A DNA stretch of 64,000 nucleotides. Origin: Lumbricus rubellus. Lineage: Eukaryota; Annelida; Clitellata; Crassiclitellata; Lumbricidae. The position numbers and the translations under genes are program-made. Under the pieces are notes generated by a model, which was not told where the DNA came from, did no database searches, and saw nothing but the letters and a program-made list of their open reading frames with translations. This document shows positions 38,301 to 48,200 of this stretch, one piece after another. How positions within the stretch are numbered: position 1 is the stretch's first letter; each line of letters begins with the position of its first letter. The DNA lies in contig OX243812.1 of assembly GCA_945859605.1 (NCBI GenBank), positions 1,052,501 through 1,116,500 on the forward strand. The letters run 5' to 3'.

Positions 38301-38699
38301 GGGGTGACGTGGTCACGTGGATAGTCGTTAGGCCGAGTTCCAAATTGAGTTGTATTGAGAGCGACGTGAAACGGTCGCATAGTGTTGCGTGTATTTTCCT
38401 CTCTTGTCTTTTCTGACCTTTGTCTCCAAAGCAGGAACGAGGAGAGCCAATGACAAATGGGAGGCTGACAGCCAAGTGGAAGAGGAATAGGAGGCGAGAG
38501 GAAGGTATATGGAGAAGATGGGAGCGGATCAGGGAAGCAGGAAGGAAGCGCAGAGGATGAAAAGACGAAGGAATGCTGGGATGAAGAGAAAGTGGAGAGA
38601 AAGATGCGCTTATAAGGAATGTTAAGATGAGAGGAAATATTGCAATAAGGGGAAAAATGAGGAACGTGAAAAGCGCGATGTGACAGGAAGAGGCATGAG

Positions 38700-39066
38700 G
38701 ATTGAGGATTGAGGAAGAGAAGGAATGCGAAGAGGAGCCGTCAACAAGAGAAAGGACGAGAGAGAATTTGGGAAGCAGTGGAGGAGAGGAGGAAGAGAAG
38801 GAGGAAGGAGAAGGAAGACAGGAGAGAAGGAGATAGTGACGCTAGGAAAAGAAATAAATGGAAGAGGAGAGACAGACAGACAGAGACATAGGGAGACAGA
38901 CAGACTGAGACAGAGACAGCGAGACAGCGAGAGACACATAGAGAGCGACAGATAGAGACAGATAGAGACAAAGAGACGGAGAGAGAAAGAGAGAGAAAAA
39001 GAGAGAGGGCGAGAGATACATATAGTGAGAGATAGAGAGTGAAACGTAGATATAGACAGAGAGCGG

Positions 39067-39101
<35 letters not shown>

Positions 39102-39175
39102 CGTGTGTGCGAGACAGAGACAGAGAAAGAGAGGGACAGAATCAGAAAGACAGAGAAAGAGATAGACAGAGAGGA
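38700..39175 (+). repeat. purine-rich GGAAGA, GACAGA and (TG)n region
   Basis: GAGGA-rich stretch, then GACAGA/GAGAGA repeats, with a TG run at about 39075-39102. No coding support on either strand. Confidence 0.85.
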
Positions 39176-39477
39176 ACAGACGTCGTCTGTGTAATGATTG
39201 TTGACGTGGGGTTTGGACAACTGTTGTAGTCGTCTGTGTTCTGTCTGCCTCTATTACTGCTTTCAAATTATTCATGGCAGCGACAACAAATTGCCGACGA
39301 CCGGAGGACTACATTACAGAGGACAGCATCGGATAATGGGTGACACTGGGTGACACACTGTTGGACCCTGCAATCATAACACGACCCTAACATCACCCCC
39401 GACCTCCCCTATCCATCGCCACACCAATCTCCCCCCGCCACTCTGTCTGTGCACGCACACACGACAGCGTATACAAG

Positions 39478-39560
39478 CATAGGCGGAGACTTGGTCTACA
39501 ACTTGCGGAGAACAAACGAGCGGCCGAAGGAAAGACGCGAGATTTTTTGGCGGACGAATG
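39478..39560 (+). mobile_element. left terminus of an hAT element related to 5689-6905
   Basis: CATAGGCGGAGACTTGGTC and the following AACGAGCGGC segment align to the left end of the 1217-bp element. No matching right terminus (GTCTCCGCCCATG) was found downstream, so the copy is truncated or its end is diverged. Confidence 0.55.
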
Positions 39561-39937
39561 GCTGAGTCGCAGACGAAATTTCAAGTAAAAACCACCATTT
39601 TCCGGGGTTTTTCTTTGTCAAAAAAGTGAAACCCCAGAAATCAACAATAAAAACCTACTTCAATGTACATACCAGTTCGTTGCTCCCACCGTTCAGAGCC
39701 GTCTTCATCCATCTGCACTGGACCATTATTATTACCCGTGCCACAGAACCTTTCCGACCGATGGTTTAACGAGAAAATCTTTAATAGCAAGAGCTGCTGC
39801 TGATAGTCATGCGCGTAGATTCATTGAACATCGGGTTCTGCAACATGATAAAATATTTTCGTTGATGACAACGGCTTTTGTTGTCATAAGATGTCGCTAA
39901 CTTGTTACTAATGATCTACGCATTATATAATACTAGA

Positions 39938-39995
39938 AGGGGTACCCGGCGCTGCCCGGAAAATTTAGGATACGACCCGCTCAGGTCACAACCCA
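39938..39995 (+). other. repeat-like boundary ahead of the C-rich tract
   Basis: GGTACCCGGCGCTGCCCGG is a short motif that I associate with dispersed repeats in invertebrate genomes. Here it leads directly into the C-rich tract. The element type was not identified. Confidence 0.3.
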
Positions 39996-40690
39996 ACCAC
40001 ACCACACCCCCACCTCCACCCCACCCCGTACACCCCCACCCTCCACACGCCCGCCTCCACCCCAAACCCCCACCCCGTCCACCCGCCTCCACCCTACCCA
40101 TCCACCCTCCACCTCTAGCCCCACCCCTACGCCGTACACCCCACCCCTCGACCCGGCAACAGCCCAACACAACACACCCCACTCCTACCCCACCTCCACC
40201 TCCACCCCCAAAGCCCCACCTCATACACTTCCACCCGCCACACCCCACCCCTCAACCCCACCTCCACCCCACCTTCACCACACCTTCAATCTTCACCCCA
40301 AACTCCCACCCCGTCCACCCACCCAGTTCACCCGCCCCCCACCCTACCCCTCCACGCTCCACACCGCCACCCCACCTCCACCCCCACTCCCAACCCCGTA
40401 CACCCCACTCCCTCCACTCGCCTCACCCCGTCCACCCCTCCACCCGCCTCCATCCCACCCCCTCCACCCCACCTCTCACCACACCCCCGCCTCCACCTCC
40501 ACCCCAAACCCCACCCCACCCCACCCCGTTCAACCGCCCCACACTATCCCCTCCACCCCACCCTCACACCTACCCTCCACCCCACCACCCCACCTCAATC
40601 CCGCCCAACCCACCCCACCCCAAGCCCACCCCCAAACCCACCCACCCGACCGACAACACCCCACCACACTCCGATCTATCCATCAGTACA
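39996..40690 (+). repeat. C-rich CCACC/CACCCC tract, about 700 bp
   Basis: Extremely strand-asymmetric sequence of CCCCACC, CTCCACCCC and ACCCCGTACACC units. The complementary strand has closely spaced runs of three or more G and is predicted to form many G-quadruplexes. The proline/histidine/threonine frame is compositional. Confidence 0.9.
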
Positions 40691-40899
40691 CCACCCGTGA
40701 AATTAGGGTTTTCGTGAAAATTTTCTCCCACAACACGCCACCACTAACTCCGACCTCGACCGGTAGGCCTACGCGTAAATCTACTATAATAATAGTAGGA
40801 CTTGACAGCAAAACAGATTCGAAGATCATTTACATCATCTCCTTTCGCCAATTATATAACGACGACGCAAGCGTTTAAAAAGGTGTTTTATAAACTTCC

Positions 40900-41215
40900 G
40901 TCTTTGCCTCCCCCACCGTGACCCCAATGGTGGGGGAGATTCACCAACAACTTCACTGGGTGGTTTCGATGGCCCTCTGTCTAGGTGCAAAGTTTGAGAT
41001 CAATACCTGCATTTTATGGAAAAAAGTTTGTGGGGTTTCGCCCCCCATTTTGGCCCCCATGTTGGAGGAGATTTGCAAACCCCCCCAACTTTGCGTCTCA
41101 TGCCCAGACGGACACAGTAGTGAAGGTTTGGAGTGAAAAGCTCGAAAACTGTGGAAATGCATTCCGGTCAAACAGACACAAACACACACATAGTTTCTTC
41201 TTTATTAATATAGAT
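40900..41215 (+). other. unidentified repeat-like segment with G/C homopolymer blocks
   Basis: Contains AATGGTGGGGGAGATTCACC and, 150 bp later, a related GGCCCCCATGTTGGAGGAGATTTGC, an internal imperfect repeat. It resembles a mobile-element body but I cannot assign it. From 41216 to 41780 nothing was recognised. Confidence 0.3.
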
Positions 41216-41779
41216 TTAATTCGAGTCATCAGTATCAGCGCTTTGATCGCAAGTCCTGTTAACTTTTTGATCGCTGTCTAGTACGAGCAGTGCAGCAGAT
41301 GTGCAAAATCAACTTCAATATTCTCAGCTTATTAAAATTCTCATTTCTGCAACTCTATGTGTATTATGTCATCTTTTATGATCTCAAGAAACCACTCATA
41401 AGAGATTATTGCAATTCTTTGCTTTTCACCTTTCACTGTTGAACTATAATTAGTTTAATTTGGACACCTTTTAATGCTAAATACATATTACTACATAAGA
41501 AGACTCGCAAATTCCATTTTTAATAATTCCAATGTTCACGAAAAAGTGCCTCACCTGAATTTGAAAATTATATTAGCTAGTAGTGAGATTAATAATTACT
41601 ACCCAAAGCATGCTATCGACGTCATAATTTCTTTGCAGCTATAACTATGGAGTCGTTAAGCTGCTGGTACCTTCACGAAGACAGAGCGTCCTTAATAATA
41701 GCAGTCACTGAAAAATCGTTTTCGGGTGTGACTGACACAAGATGTCGGTAAACATCGATTTACAAGTTCGAACTTCGAC

Positions 41780-41960
41780 ACAACTCCTTGCAAAGAGACA
41801 TAGTAGAGGGCAAAATGGAGAAGAAGAGGGGAAGAGGAAGACCTAGGGAAAAGTTCTTGGACTGGATGATGGAGGATGGATAATGATATGGAAAAGCACA
41901 ACATCGAGAAGAGTGGCGTCGTTGGGTATCTGGACCTGCCGAGAGGCAGCTAACATAAAG
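41780..41960 (+). mobile_element. LINE C-terminal relic
   Basis: Forward frames encode EGKMEKKRGRGRPREKFLDW and, after a frame break, an EEWRRWVSGPAERQL end followed by a short tail with AAGAAGAAGAA. This is the typical end of an RTE-like LINE polyprotein. Truncated and frameshifted. Confidence 0.65.
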
Positions 41961-42060
41961 AAGAAGAACTTCGATACCTTTTAAACAATTTCAACCTGTG
42001 CTATAAGTTTTAGAATTCGCTATTTTTTTTATATTGTTTTTGTACCATTATATTTACGCC

Positions 42061-44240
42061 GTCTAAAGTAGAAAGCGAAAAGGCTGGACTATACTTCAAT
42101 GTAAAGAAAACAAAGGTTATGACAACTGCAACATGGGGAAACTTTGAGGTGGACGGAGAAACGATAGAGGTAGTATCGAGCTTCACCAGTGTTTAATCTA
42201 GACGTCTCTGGGGGAGTTCCCCCCTCAGGATTGACATTTCCCCCCAGAAAAATTTGACAAAATGATATTGGTTTTTAGTTACTATTTTCATCATTGTTTT
42301 ATATGAGGTGTTATAATATACCGTGATGTTATTTACTATTATACGATTATAATGACATTATTTACTATTATTATATATGATACTATCATGTTGCAATGAG
42401 TATGACTTACTGTATAAAGTGTATATATTTGTACAAACACAATTTTTGCACAACTAAAAACAGATATGACATTCCCTCCAGAAAAACTTGACAAAATGAT
42501 AACAGTTTTAGTTGCTGTTTACATCATCGTATTACGTGAACTGTTATAATATACTTTAATACTAAGTACTTATTATTATATGGTTAATGGTTATAATGCT
42601 ATTATTTACTATGGTAATATATGACACAGTCCTGCTAAAATGAGAATAACTTACTGCTAATATTTGTACAAATATTACTTTTGTACAACTGAATGGCTTC
42701 TCACCAGTGGTATCCTTCAAATTTTAAACTGTAAAATTTCAAAATGTTTGGTTCTATTATTTGAACACATATAGTAAAACCTAAAAACAACATCATTACT
42801 ACACATGGTTTCCTGAATTTGGTATCGGTAGTTTATTAGTTCTTGGTTGGTTTGTGTACCATTAAATATGATTTCAGAAAGTATGTCCTGGTCAGAAATT
42901 TAGGACCATCTTGGGAAACAGGGTTGAACTGATATAGTGCTGAAAAGTCAACTTATATAGGCTACTATTATATTCGTGTCTGCATTTATTCATTAGAATA
43001 ACTCAGCAACAGGAGAAATGAGCTGCTGAACTCGGTACATAAAGATATTTTTTATTGTAATTATAATCATATATATTTAATTATATATATTGGATCCTAA
43101 AACACTTTTTTATCAGTACTGAATAGTCTAATGGAGCTATTTTGCTAAAATGGCACCTTAAAAGTACCATTACAGTGTGGAAATAACCCCCCAAAATATT
43201 TGTTAAGTGTTGCTAATATCTATTGAAGTCCACTCTTATAAGCACTGAAAAGTACAGGCATTTTGTTAAGATGACACCTTAAAATGCTGCCATTGCAATG
43301 TGGAAATTCAAAAAGTTTCTGATGAGGCTCTGAAAAAGTGCAGGTATTTTTGTAAGATGGTACTTTAAAATGCTACCATTGCAATGTGGAAATTCAAAAA
43401 GTTTCTGATGAGACTCTGAAAAAGTGCAGGTATTTTGTTAAGATGGTACCTAAAAATGCTACTGCAATGTGTAAATTAAAAAAATTTCTGATGGGGAGGG
43501 GACCATCCCCCTCCCCATACCCCTCCCCTACCGGTCTCGGCGCTATGCGTCTCACGAGCGTCCTTCGGACGCTCGATTGTCTCCTCCCCCAGAAACCTGA
43601 ATTCCCCCCAGCGGGTGGGGACTAGATTAAACACTGGAGCTTCACATTCCTGGGATCTATGATAGAGAAGGAAGGAAGAAGTGATATGGAAATAAGGAGG
43701 AGGGTAACAATGGGGAAAACGGCAATGAACGGTCTGGAAAAGATTTGGAAGGATAAATTCGTGAGCAGGGAAACAAAGAAAAAGACTGGTAAGAGCACTG
43801 ATTTTCCCAGTGGTTCTATATGGATGTGAGACATGGACAAAGACACGGGATATGGAAAAGAAAATCAACGCGTGTGAGATGTGGATTTGGAGAAAGATGC
43901 TAAGGATTTCATGGACGGAGAAGAGAACTAACGAATCGGTGCGCGAGGAGCTCGGAATGGAGAGGGAGGAGACACTGCAGCAAAAAGCAACTTGGAGGAA
44001 ATTGAGCTACTTTGGCCATGTGATGAGATCTAACGGTATGGAAAAGGAGCTGATGACGGCATGCGGTGAGGGAAGTAGAAGACGCGGAAGATCAAGGAAG
44101 AAATGGTTGGATGAGGTACAGGAAAAGTCTGGCATGAGACTGGAGGAGCTAAGAGAGGCGACTAGGAAGAGGAGACAATGGAGAAGATACATCAGGGCTT
44201 TCGCCAGAGCTCCAGAAGCTGACGGCACCAGGTGACCATG
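42061..44240 (+). mobile_element. RTE-like LINE fragment, interrupted by an hAT element
   Basis: The left part (42067-42186) encodes KKTKVMTTATWGNFEVDG and leads into the hAT insertion. After it (43646 on) the frame resumes with FLGSMIEKEG and GKTAMNGLEKIWKDKF. Following a frame break, 43810-44235 encodes VLYGCETWTKTRDMEKKINA, RKMLRISW, FGHVMRSNGME and RRRGRSRKKWLDEVQE. These are C-terminal signatures of RTE-type LINEs after the reverse-transcriptase core. The catalytic core itself is absent. Short GTGACCA repeats follow the stop. Confidence 0.8.
42187..43636. mobile_element. non-autonomous hAT-type element, 1450 bp
   Basis: Inverted ends CAGTGTTTAATCTAG and CTAGATTAAACACTG are flanked by the direct repeat GAGCTTCAC (42178-42186 and 43637-43645). 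Nine bases match, of which one may belong to the terminus, so this fits an 8-bp hAT target duplication. The interior has two diverged repeats of about 240 bp (42240-42470 and 42475-42705), a repeat of about 107 bp with AAAAAGTTTCTGATGA(G) (43260-43490), and C/G-rich subterminal blocks. No transposase. Confidence 0.85.
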
Positions 44241-44304
44241 CAGGTGACCAGATGACCAGATGAAAGTAGACATAGTGGAAATATTATACACGGTACTAAC
44301 TAAT

Positions 44305-44410
44305 ACATTATGCTGCGCCTGAAATGACTAACATCTCATTCCTTCTCATCTACCTACACCCCCTCGACGGCGTCTCCGTTCTCCTGACCGGTCTGACTTC
44401 CATTGCATTG
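44305..44410 (+). repeat. dispersed repeat, direct copy at 63838-63945
   Basis: CTGAAATGACTAACATCTCA through GACCGGTCTGACTTCCATTG is shared, with a few substitutions, by the segment at 63838-63945 in the same orientation. In both places it is followed by ATTGT/ATTGC pentamers. Probably the end of a retroposon. Confidence 0.8.
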
Positions 44411-44492
44411 TAGGCTATTGTATTGCATTGTATTGTATTGTATTGCATTGCATTGTATTGTATTGTATTGCATTGCATTGTATTGTATTGTA
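44408..44492 (+). repeat. TATTG/CATTG pentamer array
   Basis: About 16 units of ATTGT with ATTGC variants, followed by ATATAAATTTATAAAGCGCC, the tail motif seen at several LINE/SINE ends in this window. Confidence 0.9.
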
Positions 44493-44499
44493 TTGTGCA

Positions 44500-44742
44500 T
44501 ATAAATTTATAAAGCGCCTCTCACATACACATCAATCAGAGCCGTATTCAGTGCGTAAGACCCAGAGAGAAGAAAGTGGTTTGTTTCTTTCACATGCTAG
44601 GGCCACTATTAATCAAACTCGATCCTTTGCCATCATTGCGCCTTCTTTGTGGAATGCCCTTCCCTCTACACTGCGCGCGATTCACCGTTCTCGATAGTAG
44701 TAGTTAATTGTGCCCTTTGGGGGTCTTTTATTATTTCCTGAG
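44500..44742 (+). mobile_element. LINE 3' end with TTTTATTATTTCC tail
   Basis: Encodes the C-terminal signature RSFAIIAPSLWNALPSTLR up to the stop TAG at 44697, then a short 3' UTR TAGTAGTTAATTGTGCCC and the tail CTTTGGGGGTC-TTTTATTATTTCC. The same tail ends the tRNA-derived SINE copies at 60843-61050 and 44743-44815, so this LINE is a good candidate for the SINE's partner. Confidence 0.75.
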
Positions 44743-44872
44743 GGGGGTGCTCGGTAGTACAGTGGATAGCGCGCTGGACTGTCAACCAAGAGGTCTTTTA
44801 TTATTTCCTTCCTAATTCATCATCTTCGCCTTTGGGGGTCTTTTATTACAGAAGGTTTAGACCAGTTAAATT
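44743..44872 (+). mobile_element. internally deleted tRNA-derived SINE
   Basis: GGTGCTCGGTAGTACAGTGG and GCGCGCTGGACTGTCAACC form the 5' half of a tRNA-Asp-like head. The copy then jumps at GAGGTC directly into TTTTATTATTTCC, losing the B box and the body. A second, weaker LINE/SINE tail follows (CCTTTGGGGGTC, ending near 44872). The inverted counterpart lies at 61075-61195. Confidence 0.7.
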
Positions 44873-44939
44873 CCTCTCGATCAACAGGAAAACCCTAGCG
44901 TACATTCTTAGTAATGTAAATAAGCAGCTGTCGAATTCA

Positions 44940-45093
44940 CTGCTGTTATAGCTGACCTGCGTGTCGTACTATATATTTCGGATAAACTGTAGTCCTACCT
45001 GTAGGCTAACGGTGTTTCAGATTGAGAATTAAACGAAGAATTAATTTTCAAAACATCGACTAACGCTCATTGTTCAATCAGCTATAACAGCAG
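44940..45093. repeat. 16-bp perfect inverted repeat around 122 bp
   Basis: CTGCTGTTATAGCTGA (44940-44955) and TCAGCTATAACAGCAG (45078-45093). It could be a small MITE or a hairpin; no target duplication was evident. Confidence 0.55.
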
Positions 45094-45171
45094 GTGTTGA
45101 CACGCATGGCCAGCTAGCATTCGCTCGCAGCGTTGGCCTAACAAAGCAGCAGAATCCGTCCCGTGACAACA

Positions 45172-45330
45172 AAATTGGTCACGGCCGTGACAAGATTTTC
45201 TTCGGTCACAAATTCACGTGACTGAAGAACATTCTCGATCATTCTCGAAGCTGATGCCACGTGTACATTCACCATTGGCTACTGAGGTGGCTGCAGCCGT
45301 AGGCTTAAAACGGATGTAAACAATGCACGC
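45172..45330. promoter_or_regulatory. promoter-like cluster of palindromic sites
   Basis: GTCACGGCCGTGAC (14-bp perfect palindrome), two CACGTG E-boxes (TCACGTGAC and CCACGTGTA) and GAACATTCTCGATCATTCTCGAA, which has the alternating GAA/TTC pattern of heat-shock elements, all lie within 160 bp. The composition differs from the AT-rich surroundings. No transcript could be linked to it; sequence between 45330 and 46050 shows no gene. Confidence 0.3.
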
Positions 45331-46050
45331 TGAGTATGGTGCGTCATGGGATAAAACGGCTTGCTATTAATAGATCAAGCGTTCGAGAATATTTCGTCAT
45401 TTGATGCGCAACGCATCCAGTCAAACAGATCTGATTGTATCCAATGCAATTTGAACAAACAAACGTCCTTAGCCACACGCGCGCGCATGAGCTGGGCAGC
45501 AGAAATAACACCACACAGCTGGCACAGAATGGAAGATTTCTCTGCGGTACATGTCAATCAACGATTAGCATAATATATTCCCGTGTTGGGGATCAGCTCA
45601 AAATAAACTTCAACGACGGGATCGGTTCAAAATGTTTTCGTGATTCTGTGATTAGTGTTTCCGTGTTTTCGTGTTTCGTAGGCCTATATATATGCAAGAG
45701 CAATGTTTTCGTCTATATAAAATAATAGGCTATAGCTTCGAAAAACGATCGTATTAATGGAACTCGTTTAACATACAACCTGTAGCCTGTAGGCCTATCC
45801 TACGATCTTCCATGCATAGTTTAGAGTTTTCGGAATTGACCACAACAGCAGCGAAACGAATAAGCTTACAAGAATACTTAACTAAACTTAGGTCATGTTA
45901 AATGTTAGCTGAAGTAAAACAACTGGAGTTTTAGCCGAGAAACAAAATCAACAAGCAACACGACGTTTGCAAAAACTTGACAACGCCCCTAGGCTTAGGT
46001 CTATATAGATAGGCTACAACAGAAGCCAGTTCTGCTTCGCACTTAGTCAA

Positions 46051-46662
46051 GCATATCGCTGGCGATCCGTAGAGAATTCTCCGTTAAAAATTATCCCCCA
46101 TCATGTAACAATAAATAAATATTTATTAAATGACAAGCAAGCAGACTTCTTATAGTTTTTTTCTAATACTTGCATATCGCTGGCGATCCGTAGAGAATTC
46201 TCCGTTAAAAATTATCCTCCCATCATGTAATAATATTAATAAATATTAAATGACAAGCAAACAGACCTCTTAAAATTTTTGTCTAATACTTGCATATCGC
46301 TGGCGATCCGTAGAGAATTCTCCGTTAAAAATTATCCCCCATCGTGTAACAATAAATAAATATTTATTAAATGACAAGCAAGCAGACTTCTTAAAGTTTT
46401 TGTCTTATACTTGCATATCGCTGGCGATCCGTAGAGAATTCTCCGTTAAAAATTATCCCCCATCATGTAACAATAAATAAATATTTATTAAATGACAAGC
46501 AAGCAGACTTCTTATAAGCTTAGTTTTTGTCTTATACTTACATATCGCTGGCGATCCGTAGAGAATTCTCCGTTAAAAATTATACCCCATCATGTAACAA
46601 TAAATAAATATTTATTAAATGACAAGCAAGCAGACCTCTTATAGTTTTTGTCTAATAGGCTA
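46051..46662 (+). repeat. five 121-bp tandem repeats at the integrase end of the Polinton
   Basis: GCATATCGCTGGCGATCCGT begins units at 46051, 46172, 46292 and 46413; ACATATCGCTGG begins the last at 46540. Each unit has TATCGCTGGCGAT (inner inverted repeat), GAGAATTCTCC (near-palindrome), an AT-rich block with AATAAATAAATATTTATTAAA, and GACAAGCAAGCAGAC. Repeat arrays just outside the integrase gene fit a Polinton terminal or subterminal region. No inverted counterpart was seen beyond 60826. Confidence 0.9.
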
Positions 46663-46726
46663 CTTGACAAGTCTTTATTATGAAGGCTTCTAAAATTAAG
46701 CCATAAGTCAGTTAAATCAGTTAAAT

Positions 46727-47563
46727 TCACAATGATATCAAGTCTTTATTGTTAACCCATGTATTGAATGACTCATCATAGCCTAACCATTTAACTAAAG
46801 ACCGATTTCCTCTTTTTCTTATAATCTTCTCTATTTTAAATGTATCTTGCGTTGTCGATTGTAACTCAGCTTCATAAAATGTCCCTTTTATTTCTTCTCC
46901 ATGATAGTCAGATATTTTATAGGTTATAGGGTCTGTGTATTGGATTTGTGTTATAGTAAAAATTTCTTGTGTCCAACGATTTGTGTAGCCTTTCTCAAAT
47001 GTCTTTTTCTTCTTAGAAATTCTTACTTTATCTCCTACCGAAAATTTAGGTTTAACAGTTTCAGGTACAACATCACCATACAGATTCATCCACACAACCC
47101 ATTCGTTTGCTTTGATACTCGCTTTAACAGGAGTCATTTTAATGGAAGAATGTCTTGTGTTGTTGTATAAATTAACCATATTATCTAAAACATCGATATA
47201 TCTCTGAGTTGAGTTTGCTGTAAAATATTTAAACATCTTCTCTTTTACTGTTCTATTAAATCTCTCTACGATACAAGATTTCTCTTCGTTCTCAGTTGAA
47301 TACAACTCCATACCTAATGATTTTACCTGTTTATTGTAGAATTCAGATCCCTTATCGACCCAAAGTTTTTCACCCCTTCTTTTACTCGTATTAAATATTT
47401 TAACGAAAGCATCTGCCACAGATTCTCCGCGCTTATCTTTTAACGGCTGAATAAATGCATACTTGGAAAATATATCGATGACGCTTAACAAATATTTCAC
47501 ACCAGAATTAAATTTAGCATAAGCCTGCATGTCAATCAAGTCAGCCGCCCAAACTTTGTCCAC
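46727..47563 (-). CDS. Polinton integrase with C-terminal chromodomain
   Basis: Retrovirus-like DDE integrase that would insert element DNA into the host genome. Visible parts: WAADLIDM (first Asp, residue 8), KLWVDKGSEF (second Asp, about 70), VERFNRTVKE (Glu, about 100), an SH3-like segment around 173-235, and a chromodomain at 242-278 (FKIEKIIRKRG..LVKWLGY..TWV). The frame is open upstream to 47698 without another ATG and includes the WTDQLADELHKP segment usual in this family before the first Asp. The native start is therefore probably not the Met at 47563: expression likely comes by frameshift from the upstream frame (47644-48180) at the nine-A run 47650-47658. The N-terminal HHCC zinc domain of retroviral integrases is not seen. 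All three acidic residues are present, so it looks competent. Confidence 0.93.
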   Translation of the reverse strand: MDKVWAADLIDMQAYAKFNSGVKYLLSVIDIFSKYAFIQPLKDKRGESVADAFVKIFNTSKRRGEKLWVDKGSEFYNKQVKSLGMELYSTENEEKSCIVERFNRTVKEKMFKYFTANSTQRYIDVLDNMVNLYNNTRHSSIKMTPVKASIKANEWVVWMNLYGDVVPETVKPKFSVGDKVRISKKKKTFEKGYTNRWTQEIFTITQIQYTDPITYKISDYHGEEIKGTFYEAELQSTTQDTFKIEKIIRKRGNRSLVKWLGYDESFNTWVNNKDLISL

Positions 47564-47643
47564 TCCCTGAACATAAACAACTCGCTTCCTAAACTTCCTG
47601 ACTATAGGTTTATGTAATTCGTCAGCAAGTTGGTCTGTCCATC

Positions 47644-48180
47644 TCAGAGTTTTTTTTTCAACCCCATTCCAAAATGGGTTTTCGTTGATAAAATTGGTTT
47701 AACTATAGATCTTTCAACTCGTTCGCGGAAAGAAGGATTAGGTATATTATTTAATTCATCTATCATAGCTCTGTCAGCGACGTTTCTCCCTGCTGTATCA
47801 GTATGTTTAGCATAAGCCAGGTCATGACGATAGGCTGCTGCATCAACCCTATCTACTGGTTTACTCCAATCTTTTGGTGTTCCATCAGGATTCAATCTCA
47901 AATCCAATCGAGTACCTGGACCCGTGAAAGAATGTCCTGGAAGATGCATTTCACCCGGGTACTTTGCCCATGGAAGTTTAATATTAGAAGTAGCAGAATT
48001 GAGAGCTGAGACCAAATCACCACCTGTAGCGGTGGACATTTTAGTAAACTGAGTTTTTCTAGCGCCACACTCAACACATGCACATCTAAGCATAGGTCTG
48101 CCATTCTTACTGACAACTCGTTGAATATCTCTACACTCAGTTTGTCGCTTACATTTTACGCAATACGAGCTGTGCTCCAT
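47644..48180 (-). CDS. zinc-ribbon plus phospholipase A2-like protein
   Basis: 178 residues. An N-terminal zinc ribbon (Cys 7, 10, 35 and 38, YCVKC and CVECG) resembles the small DUF5679-type domain common in adintoviruses. It is followed by a phospholipase A2-like domain like that in parvovirus capsid N termini: calcium-loop TGPGT (86-90) and catalytic AAAYRHDLAY with His119-Asp120. In parvoviruses such domains breach endosomal membranes; by analogy this one could act in entry, but that is inference. It starts in a 20-bp A/T-only gap shared with the divergent ATPase gene. Its stop lies two codons after AAA-AAA-AAA, and the integrase frame overlaps in the -1 relation, suggesting a fusion product. 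Confidence 0.85.
   Translation of the reverse strand: MEHSSYCVKCKRQTECRDIQRVVSKNGRPMLRCACVECGARKTQFTKMSTATGGDLVSALNSATSNIKLPWAKYPGEMHLPGHSFTGPGTRLDLRLNPDGTPKDWSKPVDRVDAAAYRHDLAYAKHTDTAGRNVADRAMIDELNNIPNPSFRERVERSIVKPILSTKTHFGMGLKKKL
47648..47660 (-). promoter_or_regulatory. candidate -1 ribosomal frameshift site
   Basis: On the minus strand, nine A (47658-47650) are read AAA-AAA-AAA in the PLA2-like frame. CTC and the stop TGA follow at once. Slipping back one base enters the integrase frame, which is open but lacks an upstream ATG. A-AAA-AAA is a classical slippery heptamer. A missing or extra A in the assembly would look similar, so this is a candidate. Confidence 0.5.
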
Positions 48181-48200
48181 TTTAATATAATATAATTAAA
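48181..48200. promoter_or_regulatory. 20-bp bidirectional A/T-only promoter gap
   Basis: The two start codons (CAT at 48178-48180 for the minus-strand gene, ATG at 48201 for the plus-strand gene) are separated by 20 A/T bases. With both starts included, the outer nine bases are perfect inverse copies (CATTTTAAT and ATTAAAATG), so both genes see the same TATA-like sequence ending in TTAAAATG. Confidence 0.65.

Noticed and set aside
38429..38506. Exon-like block between TCCAAAGCAG and GGTATATG
   Set aside because: The frame compatible with kinase exon 3 reaches a stop within 20 codons and the sequence is purine-rich low complexity.
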